From Streptomyces sp. NBC_00306 (GTDB lineage Bacteria; Actinomycetota; Actinomycetes; Streptomycetales; Streptomycetaceae), in assembly GCF_036169555.1 (NCBI RefSeq), contig NZ_CP108032.1:868001-932000 (forward strand): DNA of 64,000 bases, given 5' to 3'. Below are positions 48,099 through 56,769 of the stretch, one piece after another. The position numbers were made by a program, and so were the translations under genes. Numbering within the stretch: position 1 is the stretch's first letter; the number at the start of each line of letters is the position of its first letter. Under the pieces are notes generated by a model that searched no databases, had not been told where the DNA came from, and saw nothing but the letters and a program-made list of their open reading frames with translations.

Positions 48099-50648
48099 CT
48101 ACACCCAGCGGGTGGCGAGCAGCAGCGCGATGTCGTCGGGCCGGTCCGCCGCCTGACCGGCCTCCCGGATCAGCCGGTCCGCCGTCTCGGCCAGGGTCAG
48201 CGATCCGCATTCGGCGAACGTGGCGCACAGCCGGTCGATACCGACGTCGATGTCGCGCCCCGGCTCCTCGACCAGACCGTCGGTGAACAACGCCAGCACC
48301 GCGCCGGGTTCCAGACGCAGTTCGGTGACCGGATAGGTGGCAGCGGGGTCGACGCCGAGCACGACTCCGCCCGCCAGGTTGAGCACGTCGGTCCGTCCGT
48401 CGGGGTGCCGCAGCAGCGGCTGCGGATGACCGGCCCTTACGGCTCGCGTGATGCCGGTCGCCGGGTCGACGACGATGTAGCAGCAACTGGCGAACTGGCC
48501 CGGGTCGAGGTCGATGAGCAGCCGGTTGGTACCGGTCACCACTTCCTGCGGATCGTGGCCCGCCAGCGCGAACGCCCGCAGCGCGGTGCGCAGTTGACCC
48601 ATCGTGGCCGCCGCGGACACCCCGTGCCCCTGGACGTCGCCGATGACCAGGGCGATCTTGTCACCTTGCTCGACGACGTCGTACCAGTCCCCGCCGACCT
48701 CCATGCCCTGAGTGCCGGGGAGATAGCGGCCCACGGTCGCGGCATTGCTCAGGACGGGCAGCCGGTGCGGCAGCAGGGCGTCCTGCAGTCCGCGGGCGAG
48801 CGCCGCCTCACTGTCGTAGCGCTGGGCGCGCTCCAGCGCCTGCGCGATGAGTCCGGCGAGCGCGGTCAGGACCGTACGTTCCTCCGGGCTGAATCCGCGC
48901 GGCTGGTCGAAGCCGAGAATGCAGGAGCCCACCGGCCGGCCGGAGGCGATCAGCGGCAGGAAGGCCCGCGCGCCCACGTGGGCGTCGAGCGGAATGCCGG
49001 GATAGGCGGTCGCCAGATGCTCCATCGACTCGAAGAAGATCGGGCGGCCGGAGGTCAGGGTTTCGACTCCGGGCAGCCGCGCGTCGAGCGCCACGCCGTC
49101 GAAGCGGTCCAGGAACCCCTGCGGGAAGCCGGTCTCCCAGGCCAGGTAGAGGTGTCTTTCGTTGAGCAGATAGATCGCCAGCTGCCTGCCACCGAAGGCC
49201 GGGAGCAGTTCCTCGGTGACGACGGCGGATACCTGACGTGCCGTGACGGCCTCGGTCAGGGCGATGGCCAGCGCGACCGGACGGTAGAGCGCCGAGGCGC
49301 GGTCGGCCGGTGAGCCGAGGCCGGTGCCGGGGGTGATCACCGAACCCGGGGCGTACGACGGCTCGTCCGCGGGCATGAGGCTCGCGGTCAGACCGTCATG
49401 GCCGGGGAAGAGGGAGACGGACAGCCACTCGTCCTCGGTCCGCCGGGCCATGAAGTGCACGGCGGTGTGGGACATCATCGCGGCCCGGTAGTGGTCCTCG
49501 TAGGCGGGGTTGCCGAGCCAGGGCACCACATCCCACAGGATGCGCCCGGTCAGTTCGGGCGCGCCGCGCTCGAACATCCTCTCGGCGCGCTGGTTGAGGT
49601 AGGTGATCCGGCCGAGCCGGTCGAGCGAGAAGATCCCGCGGGGCAGCCGCTCCGTCGCCTCGGAGATGATCGGCCCGGTGCCGAGGTCCACCAGGAATCC
49701 GGTCAGACGGTCCCCCTGTCCGGCTTCCGGCGGGTCGGCGCGGCGGCCCGTGAGCTCGAGCAGGTGCGGCCGGCCGTCGGATCCGCGCAGCCGCATTCGC
49801 CGGGCCACCGGCCGGCTGGAGTCGAGCGCCTGCCGCGCGACGGCCCACAGGCCGAACATGTCCTCCGGCGACAGCCGTTCGGTCAGCGCCTCGATCGTGC
49901 CCGGGAACCCCTTCGGATCAGCGCCGAGGATCGTGCACATGTCCTCGTCCGCCGTGACGGTGCCGCTGCTCAGCTCCCACTCGAAGTGGCCGATGCGTAC
50001 GGGGGGTGTGGTGAGGGCAGGCAGCTGGACGGGGACGGGCTCGCCCTCCCAGGCGACGGGCGAGCCCCGGGCGCTCAGTGCGGCGAGCGCGGCTCCGAGC
50101 CGCCGGGCGGCGTTGTGGATCCGGTGGCGGTCGCTGTTGTCGACGGGCTGCCCGACGGTGGCCCGCCGCAGGACCACCAGAACACCGAATCTTTCGCTGT
50201 CGGCGACGACGGGAACGTAGAGCGATCCGAAGGGGAAGGGCAGGCCCGCCATGAGCTGCGGGAAGCGGCGCATCGCTTCTTCGGCGTCCGCCAGGTGGAC
50301 GGCACGTCCCGATCTGTAGGCCTCGGCGACGGGGAACGGCCTGTTCACATGCATGCGCCACCAGGGCCGGAACAGGCGCTGCGGCAGCCCGGCGAGCACG
50401 GCCAGCCTCAGGAGTCCCTCGGATTCGGACCGCAGATAGACGCCACCGGCGAACCCCCCGACCGCTTCGATGGCGCTCACGGAGGCTTGAGCGAGTACGA
50501 GCTCCAGTTCGTCGGGAACTCGGCCGTCGCTCTTCCCTGTCCCGGCCGTGACCCCGCGTCGATCCTGCGGAGTGTGCCCGGCCGCGGCGTACCAGGTCAC
50601 ACAGTAAGAATGCCCTCCCCCAGCCGTATCGCGCATCTCTGTCGACAC
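48099..50648 (-). CDS. SpoIIE-type PP2C phosphatase with GAF and PAS sensors
   Basis: An 849-aa soluble signalling protein. A GAF-like domain (about 50-195), PAS-like domains (about 215-320 and 335-430; ITYLNQRAERMFERG marks one) and a second GAF domain (about 455-615) precede the PP2C/SpoIIE catalytic domain (about 630-849). GGDWYDVVEQGDKIALVIGD carries the metal-binding Asp residues, DGLVEEPGRDID follows, and DDIALLLATR ends the protein. Such proteins dephosphorylate anti-anti-sigma factors in actinobacterial stress and development networks. No kinase or anti-anti-sigma gene is adjacent. The start is uncertain; a GTG about 16 codons downstream follows a GGGGGAGG stretch. The signal sensed is unknown. 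Confidence 0.88.
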   Translation of the reverse strand: MSTEMRDTAGGGHSYCVTWYAAAGHTPQDRRGVTAGTGKSDGRVPDELELVLAQASVSAIEAVGGFAGGVYLRSESEGLLRLAVLAGLPQRLFRPWWRMHVNRPFPVAEAYRSGRAVHLADAEEAMRRFPQLMAGLPFPFGSLYVPVVADSERFGVLVVLRRATVGQPVDNSDRHRIHNAARRLGAALAALSARGSPVAWEGEPVPVQLPALTTPPVRIGHFEWELSSGTVTADEDMCTILGADPKGFPGTIEALTERLSPEDMFGLWAVARQALDSSRPVARRMRLRGSDGRPHLLELTGRRADPPEAGQGDRLTGFLVDLGTGPIISEATERLPRGIFSLDRLGRITYLNQRAERMFERGAPELTGRILWDVVPWLGNPAYEDHYRAAMMSHTAVHFMARRTEDEWLSVSLFPGHDGLTASLMPADEPSYAPGSVITPGTGLGSPADRASALYRPVALAIALTEAVTARQVSAVVTEELLPAFGGRQLAIYLLNERHLYLAWETGFPQGFLDRFDGVALDARLPGVETLTSGRPIFFESMEHLATAYPGIPLDAHVGARAFLPLIASGRPVGSCILGFDQPRGFSPEERTVLTALAGLIAQALERAQRYDSEAALARGLQDALLPHRLPVLSNAATVGRYLPGTQGMEVGGDWYDVVEQGDKIALVIGDVQGHGVSAAATMGQLRTALRAFALAGHDPQEVVTGTNRLLIDLDPGQFASCCYIVVDPATGITRAVRAGHPQPLLRHPDGRTDVLNLAGGVVLGVDPAATYPVTELRLEPGAVLALFTDGLVEEPGRDIDVGIDRLCATFAECGSLTLAETADRLIREAGQAADRPDDIALLLATRWV

Positions 50649-50691
50649 AGATCGTGCGCCCCGGTGACTGCCGGGCGTCCCGGCGCGCGTC

Positions 50692-51159
50692 TCAGAATCC
50701 GAGCTCCGAGAGTCCGGGATGGTCGTCGGGGCGGCGGCCGAGCGGCCAGTGGTAGGCGCGGTCGGACTCCTGGATCGGTGCGTCGTTGATGCTCGCGTGC
50801 CGCACCCGCATCAGACCGCTCTCGTCGAACTCCCAGTTCTCGTTGCCGTACGAGCGGTACCACTGGCCGGAGTCGTCGTGCCATTCGTAGGCGAAGCGCA
50901 CGGCGATACGGTCACCGCCGTACGCCCACAGCTCCTTGATCAGGCGGTAGTCCAGCTCCCTGGCCCACTTGCGGGTCAGGAAGGCGACGATCCGGTCGCG
51001 TCCGGCGAACCGTTCGGCGCGGTTGCGCCAGCGGGAGTCCTCCGTATAGGCGAGGGCGACCTTTTCGGGGGTGCGGCTGTTCCAGCCGTCCTCGGCGAGG
51101 CGGACCTTGTCGACGGCGCTCTCGCGGGTGAAGGGCGGGACGGGAGGACGGAGCGACAT
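50692..51159 (-). CDS. DUF1348 / NTF2-like protein
   Basis: A 155-aa small protein of the SnoaL/NTF2-like fold, DUF1348 type, with family sequences [39 protein letters not shown] and [11 protein letters not shown]. Function is unknown; the fold often binds small hydrophobic ligands. The ATG at 51159 has AAGGAG five bases upstream. It is divergent from a TetR gene, with two operator-like palindromes between them, so it is probably the regulator's target. Confidence 0.88.
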   Translation of the reverse strand: MSLRPPVPPFTRESAVDKVRLAEDGWNSRTPEKVALAYTEDSRWRNRAERFAGRDRIVAFLTRKWARELDYRLIKELWAYGGDRIAVRFAYEWHDDSGQWYRSYGNENWEFDESGLMRVRHASINDAPIQESDRAYHWPLGRRPDDHPGLSELGF

Positions 51160-51209
51160 GACGTCTCCTTCGGTGCCGGAGGTGACTCCCCTTGCGGGCT
51201 CCACCAGCA

Positions 51210-51261
51210 GAGAACGTGCGTTCTCCGCATGGCGATGTAGGTTAGGAGAACGATGATTCTC
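51210..51261. promoter_or_regulatory. Two TetR operator-like palindromes
   Basis: GAGAACGTGCGTTCTC (51210-51225) has perfect 7-bp arms around TG. GAGAACGATGATTCTC (51246-51261) is a weaker copy. They start 36 bp apart, between the DUF1348 and TetR starts, and probably allow repression of both genes. Confidence 0.7.
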
Positions 51262-51278
51262 GCGCAACTGGAGCACCG

Positions 51279-51860
51279 GTGGACCTGACGGAAGCGCGTA
51301 TGAAACTGCTCGACGCGGCCGAGGAGCTGTTCTACGAACGAGGCGTCCAGGCCGTCGGCATGGACGAGATCCGTTCCGCGTCCGGCGTCTCCCTCAAGCG
51401 CCTCTACCAGGTCTTCCCCTCCAAGGCGGAGCTGCTGCGGGCCTACCTCGAACGGCGCGACATCCGCTGGCGCACACAGGTCATGGAGTACGCCGACAGC
51501 CGGGCGGACGGGGAGGAACGCATCCTCGCCGTCTACGACTGGCTCCGGGACTGGTTCGCGCAGCCGGACTTCCGGGGCTGCGCCTTCATCAACTCCTACG
51601 GCGAGCTCGGCGCCGTCGACCCGGCAGTCGCCGAGGCGGCCCGCCACCACAAGAGCGCCTTCGGGGCCTACGTGGCGAGCCTGGTGAAGGACGCGGGCCG
51701 CCCCGCGGAACTCGCCGGCCCGCTCGTCCTGCTCGCCGAGGGCGCGATGGCCACGGCGGCCATCACCCGCTCCGCCGACGCGGCCGGGCAGGCACGGCAG
51801 GGCGCCTCGATGCTGCTGCGGGCAACGGAGCCGGCGTCCACGCGAGCATCCGGAATATGA
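51279..51860 (+). CDS. TetR-family transcriptional regulator
   Basis: A 193-aa repressor. The N-terminal helix-turn-helix (about 8-55) is [20 protein letters not shown] followed by [23 protein letters not shown]. The C-terminal ligand domain includes the [11 protein letters not shown] region of the TetR_C (AcrR-like) group. The GTG at 51279 has GGAG five bases upstream. It is divergent from the DUF1348 gene across paired palindromes, so it probably represses itself and that gene. The inducer is unknown. Confidence 0.9.
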   Translation: MDLTEARMKLLDAAEELFYERGVQAVGMDEIRSASGVSLKRLYQVFPSKAELLRAYLERRDIRWRTQVMEYADSRADGEERILAVYDWLRDWFAQPDFRGCAFINSYGELGAVDPAVAEAARHHKSAFGAYVASLVKDAGRPAELAGPLVLLAEGAMATAAITRSADAAGQARQGASMLLRATEPASTRASGI

Positions 51861-51952
51861 GACGACGGGTCCCACACCTGCCGGAAGTCTCCCTGCCGAC
51901 CCGGGCGACTGAGCTATCTTGAGCGAAAGTGGGACGAGAAGGAGTGACACCG

Positions 51953-52876
51953 GTGCCATCAGGGCAGCAGGCACGCGCACAGGCGTCTGCGATCACGCCG
52001 GGGAGACTTTCTCCCGACGCGGAGCCGGCCCCAACAGACAGGGTTCTCGCCCTTTTCGGCGGCCATCGGCTCTCGCCGGGACAGCGGCGGATCGCGCAGT
52101 ACATCACCGACCACCTCACCGAGGCGGCGTTCCTGTCGATCACGGATCTCGCGGAGCGGGTGGGGGTCAGCCAGCCCTCGGTGACCCGGTTCGCCTCGTC
52201 GGTCGGCTTCAGCGGCTATCCCGCGCTCCGCGAGGCGCTTCAGCCCATCGCGCTCAGCGCCGTCGCGGGCTCGCCCGACTCGCGCGAACAGATCCGCCGC
52301 AACGAACTGCAGGCCGCCGTGGACGCCGAGATCGAGAACCTCGAGAATCTGCGCCGGGTACTGGCCGACACCGACCAGGTGCTGGACGTCGGCCGTGAAC
52401 TCGCCCGGTCGGTTCCGCTCACCGTTCTCGGACTGCGGATCTCCGTCTCGCTCGCGGAGTACTTCGCCTATGCCGCGCGCCGGATCCATCCCGATGTGCG
52501 CACGGTGACCCGCGGCGGCAGCGTCGCGTACGACGCACTCCTTCAGTCACGGGCCGCCGGCGGCACCTGGGTGCTGGCGTTCGCGATGCCACGGCATGCG
52601 AACGAGACCCTCGCGGCGATGCGCGCGGCCCGCAGCACGGGGCTGCGCGTCGCGCTGATCACCGACCTGTCACTCGGCCCCATCGTGGACGAGGCCGATG
52701 TGGCCCTGACCGCCGCCACCGGGTCACGGCTCGTCTTCGACTCCTACGCGGCGCCGGGCGTCCTGTCCGCCGCCCTGCTCCAGGCGATGGCCGACGCCGA
52801 TCCGCAGCGCACGCAGAGCCGGCTCGAAAGCTACGAGCAGGCCGCCGAACAGCACGATTTCTTCCTCGAGGACTGA
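51953..52876 (+). CDS. MurR/RpiR-family transcriptional regulator
   Basis: A 307-aa regulator. An N-terminal RpiR helix-turn-helix (about 30-105) includes FLSITDLAERVGVSQPSVTRF. A C-terminal SIS sugar-phosphate-binding domain (about 135-270) includes GLRISVSLAEYFAYAARRI. RpiR proteins sense phosphosugars such as MurNAc-6-P. No metabolic target gene is adjacent, but overlapping ATGAAA/TTTCAT palindromes lie about 35 bases after its stop. The GTG at 51953 has AAGGAG eight bases upstream and is preferred over in-frame GTGs at 51929 and 51944. Confidence 0.88.
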   Translation: MPSGQQARAQASAITPGRLSPDAEPAPTDRVLALFGGHRLSPGQRRIAQYITDHLTEAAFLSITDLAERVGVSQPSVTRFASSVGFSGYPALREALQPIALSAVAGSPDSREQIRRNELQAAVDAEIENLENLRRVLADTDQVLDVGRELARSVPLTVLGLRISVSLAEYFAYAARRIHPDVRTVTRGGSVAYDALLQSRAAGGTWVLAFAMPRHANETLAAMRAARSTGLRVALITDLSLGPIVDEADVALTAATGSRLVFDSYAAPGVLSAALLQAMADADPQRTQSRLESYEQAAEQHDFFLED

Positions 52877-52911
52877 TCCGCGGGCGCATCACCGGTGGAA
52901 TCGATCGGGAC

Positions 52912-52980
52912 GTTTCATGCCTCATCGTGCATGAAATTTTTCATACCCTTGCGTACTCAACGGTATATATATTTACTGCC
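52912..52980. promoter_or_regulatory. AT-rich element with overlapping palindromes and a possible promoter
   Basis: TTTCATGC (52912-52919) and GCATGAAA (52928-52935) form 8-bp arms. ATGAAA (52930-52935) and TTTCAT (52938-52943) form a second, overlapping palindrome. TATATATATTTA follows from 52963, with TTGCGT at 52948-52953 as a possible -35. This is the most AT-rich stretch I noticed in the window. It may be the RpiR binding site and a regulated promoter. Confidence 0.5.
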
Positions 52981-53352
52981 CTGGTGGCCCCGGTTCCTCC
53001 GGATCCCAGGCCGGCCCGCACCGTCGCCCAGGAAAGTCGGCACCGCCCCATGCACACCTCGCCACGCCCCGCCGCACACGGCGCACTCCGCAGAGATCCG
53101 CCGGGGCCGAAACGGCTCACGGGTGTCATCGGTGCGGGCGACCACGGCGATCCGGTACGAGCCCCCTAGCACGGACACCGAGGTATGACGCTCTCCTCCT
53201 CGCGTCCCGCCCCTCGGTGTTCCGTCCGGGCACCTTCCGCCCCCTGCGGATGTGCCCACCCGGCGGCCCCGGTCAACCCCTGGGCCGGGGCCGCCAGAGA
53301 CTCCCCAGGCCAGCGACCCTGTGCCGATCCGCCCCATCCGGAAGCGACGACG
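52981..53352. other. Intergenic region after rpiR
   Basis: Apart from the long-loop inverted repeat near its centre, this stretch shows no supported gene. Short reading frames here lack ribosome-binding sites and normal codon bias. It could be a 5' leader of the gene at 53353 or hold a small RNA. Confidence 0.4.
53171..53225. terminator. Long-loop inverted repeat
   Basis: ACGGACACCGAGG (53171-53183) pairs with CCTCGGTGTTCCGT (53212-53225), with one bulged base and a 28-base loop. It may terminate transcripts from the AT-rich promoter about 200 bp upstream. Confidence 0.4.
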
Positions 53353-53745
53353 ATGTCCCAGACCTTCACCCCGATCGACTCGGACTGGCCGGTACAGGTC
53401 AAGACCCCCGGCAGCCACGACTGGGAGCGCACGGCGGCGCGCTGGTTGCGCGATCTCCTGCCGGCCCGCTACGCCGGCTACTCGACGCTGACCCGTCATC
53501 ACATCCTGCTGGCCCGCCATGCGCAGTTGCAGCTCCAGCACGAAATGCGGACCGTACGCGTCGCCCTGCAGACCTGCCGGGCCGAACTCCCCACGCTGGG
53601 CGTCTCCGACCAGATCATCGAGAGCACGATCCGGCTCTACGCCGTCGAGTTGGAGCAGCTGAACCGGCTGGCGCGGGGCGTGCGGCTCATCACGGAGGCG
53701 CTTCTCGCGGGCAGTCACGCCCAGCGCAGGCGCTCCGCCGTGTAG
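53353..53745 (+). CDS. Hypothetical protein, mostly alpha-helical
   Basis: A 130-aa protein I do not recognise. The N-terminus (SQTFTPIDSDWPVQVKTPGS) is extended. Residues 25-125 are predicted helical, with heptad-like LLARHAQLQLQHEMRTVRVAL and IRLYAVELEQLNRLARGVRL. A short basic tail, AQRRRSAV, ends it. No signal peptide or membrane segment is present, and codon bias looks like a real gene. It is convergent with the Clp-N regulator and lies downstream of the rpiR palindromic element. Confidence 0.6.
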   Translation: MSQTFTPIDSDWPVQVKTPGSHDWERTAARWLRDLLPARYAGYSTLTRHHILLARHAQLQLQHEMRTVRVALQTCRAELPTLGVSDQIIESTIRLYAVELEQLNRLARGVRLITEALLAGSHAQRRRSAV

Positions 53746-53788
53746 GACGTCGTGGTGCGCGCCATGCGCCGGCTCTCAGGCGCGCGTC

Positions 53789-54526
53789 TCAATCCTGCCG
53801 GCGGGCGGCGATGATCGCCGCCACGGCGTCGGCGATATGGCCCTCTGCCGCGGCCTTGTCGACGCCGGCCGTGGTGAGCACGCCCGCGCCGTCCTCGAAC
53901 TCCAGCAGGGCAAGCACCATGTGCTCGGTGCCGATGTAGTTGTGGCCCAGGCGCAGCGCCTCACGGAAGGTCAGTTCCAGGACCTTGCGCGACGACGCGT
54001 CGTACGGGACCAGGTCGGGCACCTCGTCGGCCGCGGGCGGCAATGCCGCGGTCGCGGCCCGGCGGACGGTGTCCAGCGGCACACCCTGCGCGACGATCGC
54101 ACGGGCGGCGAGCGCGTCCGGCTCGGCGAGCAGCCCGAGGACTAGATGCGCCGGCCCGATCGTGGTGTTCCGTGCGGTGTGGGCCTCGTTGTGCGCCGCC
54201 ATCAGGCAGTTCCTGGCCCGCTCGGTGAACCTGCTGAAACCCTGGCTGGGGGCGAGATCCGACTCGGCGCTGCCCTTGGGGACGAATCGCTTCTGAGCGG
54301 CCTGGCGGGTGACGCCCATGCTCTTGCCGATCTCCGTCCACGAGGCACCGGAACGCCGGGCCTGGTCCACGAAGTGACCGATCAGATGGTCGGCCACGTC
54401 CCCGAGGTGATCGGCGGCGATGACCGCGTCCGACAGCTGGTCGAGTTCGTTGGAATGGACCCTCTTGATGGCCTCGATGAGGTCGTCGAGCCGTACGGGA
54501 TGGGTCATGCGGCCGGGATTCTCCAT
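53789..54526 (-). CDS. Clp N-terminal domain protein with N-terminal DNA-binding region
   Basis: A 245-aa protein. The N-terminal part (about 1-85) resembles a helix-turn-helix, SGASWTEIGKSMGVTRQAAQKRF. It is followed by a Clp_N double repeat (about 95-240) like the ClpC/ClpA substrate- and adaptor-binding domain, with two related units (RARNCLMAAHNEAHTARNTT and RKVLELTFREALRLGHNYIG). No ATPase domain is present. It is probably a transcription factor whose stability or activity is linked to the Clp system. Two GTCAACC palindromes overlap its promoter, suggesting autoregulation. The promoter geometry puts the start of transcription on the ATG itself (leaderless). Confidence 0.85.
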   Translation of the reverse strand: MENPGRMTHPVRLDDLIEAIKRVHSNELDQLSDAVIAADHLGDVADHLIGHFVDQARRSGASWTEIGKSMGVTRQAAQKRFVPKGSAESDLAPSQGFSRFTERARNCLMAAHNEAHTARNTTIGPAHLVLGLLAEPDALAARAIVAQGVPLDTVRRAATAALPPAADEVPDLVPYDASSRKVLELTFREALRLGHNYIGTEHMVLALLEFEDGAGVLTTAGVDKAAAEGHIADAVAAIIAARRQD

Positions 54527-54528
54527 GC

Positions 54529-54573
54529 GTCAACCGTAGGTTGACACACGGAGGGTGTCAACCTTGGGTTGTC
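54529..54573 (-). promoter_or_regulatory. Promoter and paired operators of the Clp-N regulator gene
   Basis: On the minus strand TTGACA (54561-54556) and TACGGT (54538-54533) are 17 bp apart, and the ATG starts seven bases after the -10 box. Two palindromes, GTCAACC-N3-GGTTGAC (54529-54545) and GTCAACC-N3-GGTTGTC (54557-54573), cover the -10 and -35 boxes. Confidence 0.75.
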
Positions 54574-54729
54574 ACTGCCCTGCCGGCCCGGCCTCCGTCG
54601 GACTCGGTCCACGCCGACCGGCGGCGCGGTGAACCGTGGGCCGCCCTCCCACGTATGGAAGGAGGGCTCCTGGTGTCCGGGTGCCCTCGGCGTTCGGAGC
54701 GGCGTCGCGCAACGACCAAGGGGCCAGGG

Positions 54730-56061
54730 ATGACGCACGCACGACGCAGACTGCAGCGGATCGCACGGCTGGCCGCCGTGGGAGGACTGCTCTGCGGAGG
54801 GCTGATGGTCACGGACGCCGTGGCCGGTGAGACCCCCGGAGCGGGCGGGACACCGGCCAATGACGTGGGCACCCGGCTCGTGTCGGAGCTCGGCACGTCG
54901 CGCACCGCGGGCACCTGGATGGGCGACGACGGGCGCGAGGTCGTGGCGGTGACCGACGAGCAGGCGGCCGAGGAGGTCGAGCGTGCGGGCGCGCGCGCCA
55001 AGGTCGTGCGGTACAACATGAGCCAACTGCGGTCGGCCACCGATGCGTTGGGCCAGGCTCCGCGGGTGCCGGGCACCGCGTGGTCACTGGACTATGCGAC
55101 CAACACGGTGTCGGTGCAGGCCGACAGCACGGTGTCGGCGGCCGACTGGGACCGGCTGTCCGCCGTCGCCGAGAAGATCGGCGCGTCCGTACGGATGGAG
55201 CGCACCGCCGGGTCGTTCACCACCAGGATCAACGGCGCCGAGCCGATTCTCGCCGGCGAGGGCCGCTGTTCCGCCGGCTTCAACGTCACCGACGGCCGGG
55301 CCAACTTCGTCCTCACGGCGGGCCATTGCGGTCCCGCGGGCACCACCTGGTTCCAGGACAACAGCGGCAGCAAGCCGGTGGGCAACATGACAGTGAGCAG
55401 GTTCCCCGGCAACGACTTCGCGCTCGTGCAGTACCAGAACGGCGAGATCCCCGGTGGGCCCAATGTGGTGAACATCGGCGGAGGCCAGGCCGTCCAGATC
55501 AACGGGGCCGCCGAACCCTTCGTCGGCCAGCAGGTGTTCCGCAGCGGCAGTACGACCGGGCTGCGCACCGGACAGGTCACCGGACTGAACGCGACCGTGA
55601 ACTACCCCGAGGGCACGGTCGTCGGCCTCATCAAGACGACGGTGTGCGCCGAACCCGGTGACAGCGGGGGCCCGTTGTTCGCGGAGGGTCTGGCGCTCGG
55701 CGTGACGTCGGGCGGCAACGGCGACTGCACCAGGGGCGGCGTCACCTACTTCCAGCCGGCGACCAAGGCGATGGCGGCCCTTGGCGTACGTCTCACCGGT
55801 GGCGGCGCCGCCGCGAACGGCGCGGCCCAGGCACCGCTCAACCCCGACCTCCCGCCGCCGAACACCGCGGGCGGCAACGCCCCCCTCAACCCGGGCGGGG
55901 GCGAGGGACGGACGGTCACCAACATCCTCGGACCCGAGGCTGTCGCTCCGGGGCTGATCGTCATCACGGTGAGTCTGCTCGGGCTGATCGCCACCCGGTC
56001 GATCTGGTCGGCGCAGGACCGCCGGGACTTCCGCAGCCACTACACGCAGAGCTGGGGCTGA
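54730..56061 (+). CDS. Membrane-anchored streptogrisin-like S1 serine protease
   Basis: A 443-aa exported protease. A signal peptide (about 1-36) is followed by a pro-region (about 40-155) and a chymotrypsin-fold domain. H199 in LTAGHCG, D229 in NDFALVQY and S312 in PGDSGGPLF form the catalytic triad. A Pro/Asn/Gly-rich linker (about 365-400) precedes a C-terminal membrane segment (APGLIVITVSLLGLIATRSI) and a short basic tail, so the enzyme is probably tethered to the cell surface. Secreted streptogrisins normally lack this anchor. The ATG at 54730 is chosen because it directly precedes the signal peptide. It is divergent from the Clp-N regulator. Confidence 0.9.
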   Translation: MTHARRRLQRIARLAAVGGLLCGGLMVTDAVAGETPGAGGTPANDVGTRLVSELGTSRTAGTWMGDDGREVVAVTDEQAAEEVERAGARAKVVRYNMSQLRSATDALGQAPRVPGTAWSLDYATNTVSVQADSTVSAADWDRLSAVAEKIGASVRMERTAGSFTTRINGAEPILAGEGRCSAGFNVTDGRANFVLTAGHCGPAGTTWFQDNSGSKPVGNMTVSRFPGNDFALVQYQNGEIPGGPNVVNIGGGQAVQINGAAEPFVGQQVFRSGSTTGLRTGQVTGLNATVNYPEGTVVGLIKTTVCAEPGDSGGPLFAEGLALGVTSGGNGDCTRGGVTYFQPATKAMAALGVRLTGGGAAANGAAQAPLNPDLPPPNTAGGNAPLNPGGGEGRTVTNILGPEAVAPGLIVITVSLLGLIATRSIWSAQDRRDFRSHYTQSWG

Positions 56062-56116
56062 CGCCGCTCCCGGCAGCTACGGGCTGTCGGGGTTGCCGTC
56101 GCCTCCGCAAGGGTGT

Positions 56117-56743
56117 TCAGTACCGCTGGGCCTTGGCCACCGTGGGCGTGAGGTTCAGATCGGCGGGCTTCCTGCTGATGGCCAGCGGCTGGGCGCTCTT
56201 GCCCGGCGCGAGGTCCTGGGCGCCGACCACGCGGCTCTCCACGACCTTGCCGGAGGAGTCCCTGAAGTCGACCTGCACGGCGTACGAAGCCTCTTCGTCC
56301 GTGCTGTTGGTGATGTTCACGATGACGGCCCGCAGACCACCGGTCTCGGCCACGGGCTTGCCCCGGAGCGTGACGTCGGCCCGGGCGTTGCCGCCCCCCT
56401 TCACGTCCTTCAGCTCCTCGGCGGCTTCCTGGTTCGCCCGCCCCACCTCGGCCGAGATCGACGACTCGAGGGCGGAGGCCGCGGCGGACGCCGACGAGGC
56501 GGCGGCCGAGGCGGCCGCACGGGCCGAGGCCGCGTCGGAGGCCAGGGCGGACGGCACGTCACCGGAGAAGGAGGCGGTCTCCGGGGGTGTGGGGCGGGGA
56601 CTGGGATACGAACTGCTCGTGGAGCCGTTGTAGTCGCCGCCGCACGAGACGAGCCCGGTGACGCCCACCGCCACCATGACCACGGTCGCCGCCGCGGCAA
56701 CGGGCCGCCGCATACTCGACCGGCGTGGGGATGCTGCGCTCAT
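56117..56743 (-). CDS. Putative lipoprotein with FxLYD-like domain
   Basis: A 208-aa protein. The signal RRPVAAAATVVMVAVGVTGL with lipobox LVSC (Cys near 34) predicts a lipoprotein. An Ala/Ser-rich helical stretch (about 60-100; repeated AAASAAASSASAAASA) leads to a beta domain (about 115-205). That domain contains LRAVIVNITNSTDEEASYAV and FRDSSGKVVESRVVGAQDLAPG, typical of FxLYD domains. The role is unknown; such domains occur in envelope proteins. The ATG at 56743 has AAAGGA six bases upstream. It lies 26 bp downstream of the baeRF3-type gene, probably in one operon. Confidence 0.75.
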   Translation of the reverse strand: MSAASPRRSSMRRPVAAAATVVMVAVGVTGLVSCGGDYNGSTSSSYPSPRPTPPETASFSGDVPSALASDAASARAAASAAASSASAAASALESSISAEVGRANQEAAEELKDVKGGGNARADVTLRGKPVAETGGLRAVIVNITNSTDEEASYAVQVDFRDSSGKVVESRVVGAQDLAPGKSAQPLAISRKPADLNLTPTVAKAQRY

Positions 56744-56769
56744 CGGAGATCCTTTCCTGCTCACCGCGC

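Noticed and set aside
52927-53169. Small 80-residue gene after rpiR
   Set aside because: Its start codon lies inside the palindrome, it has no ribosome-binding site, and its codon use is unlike neighbours.
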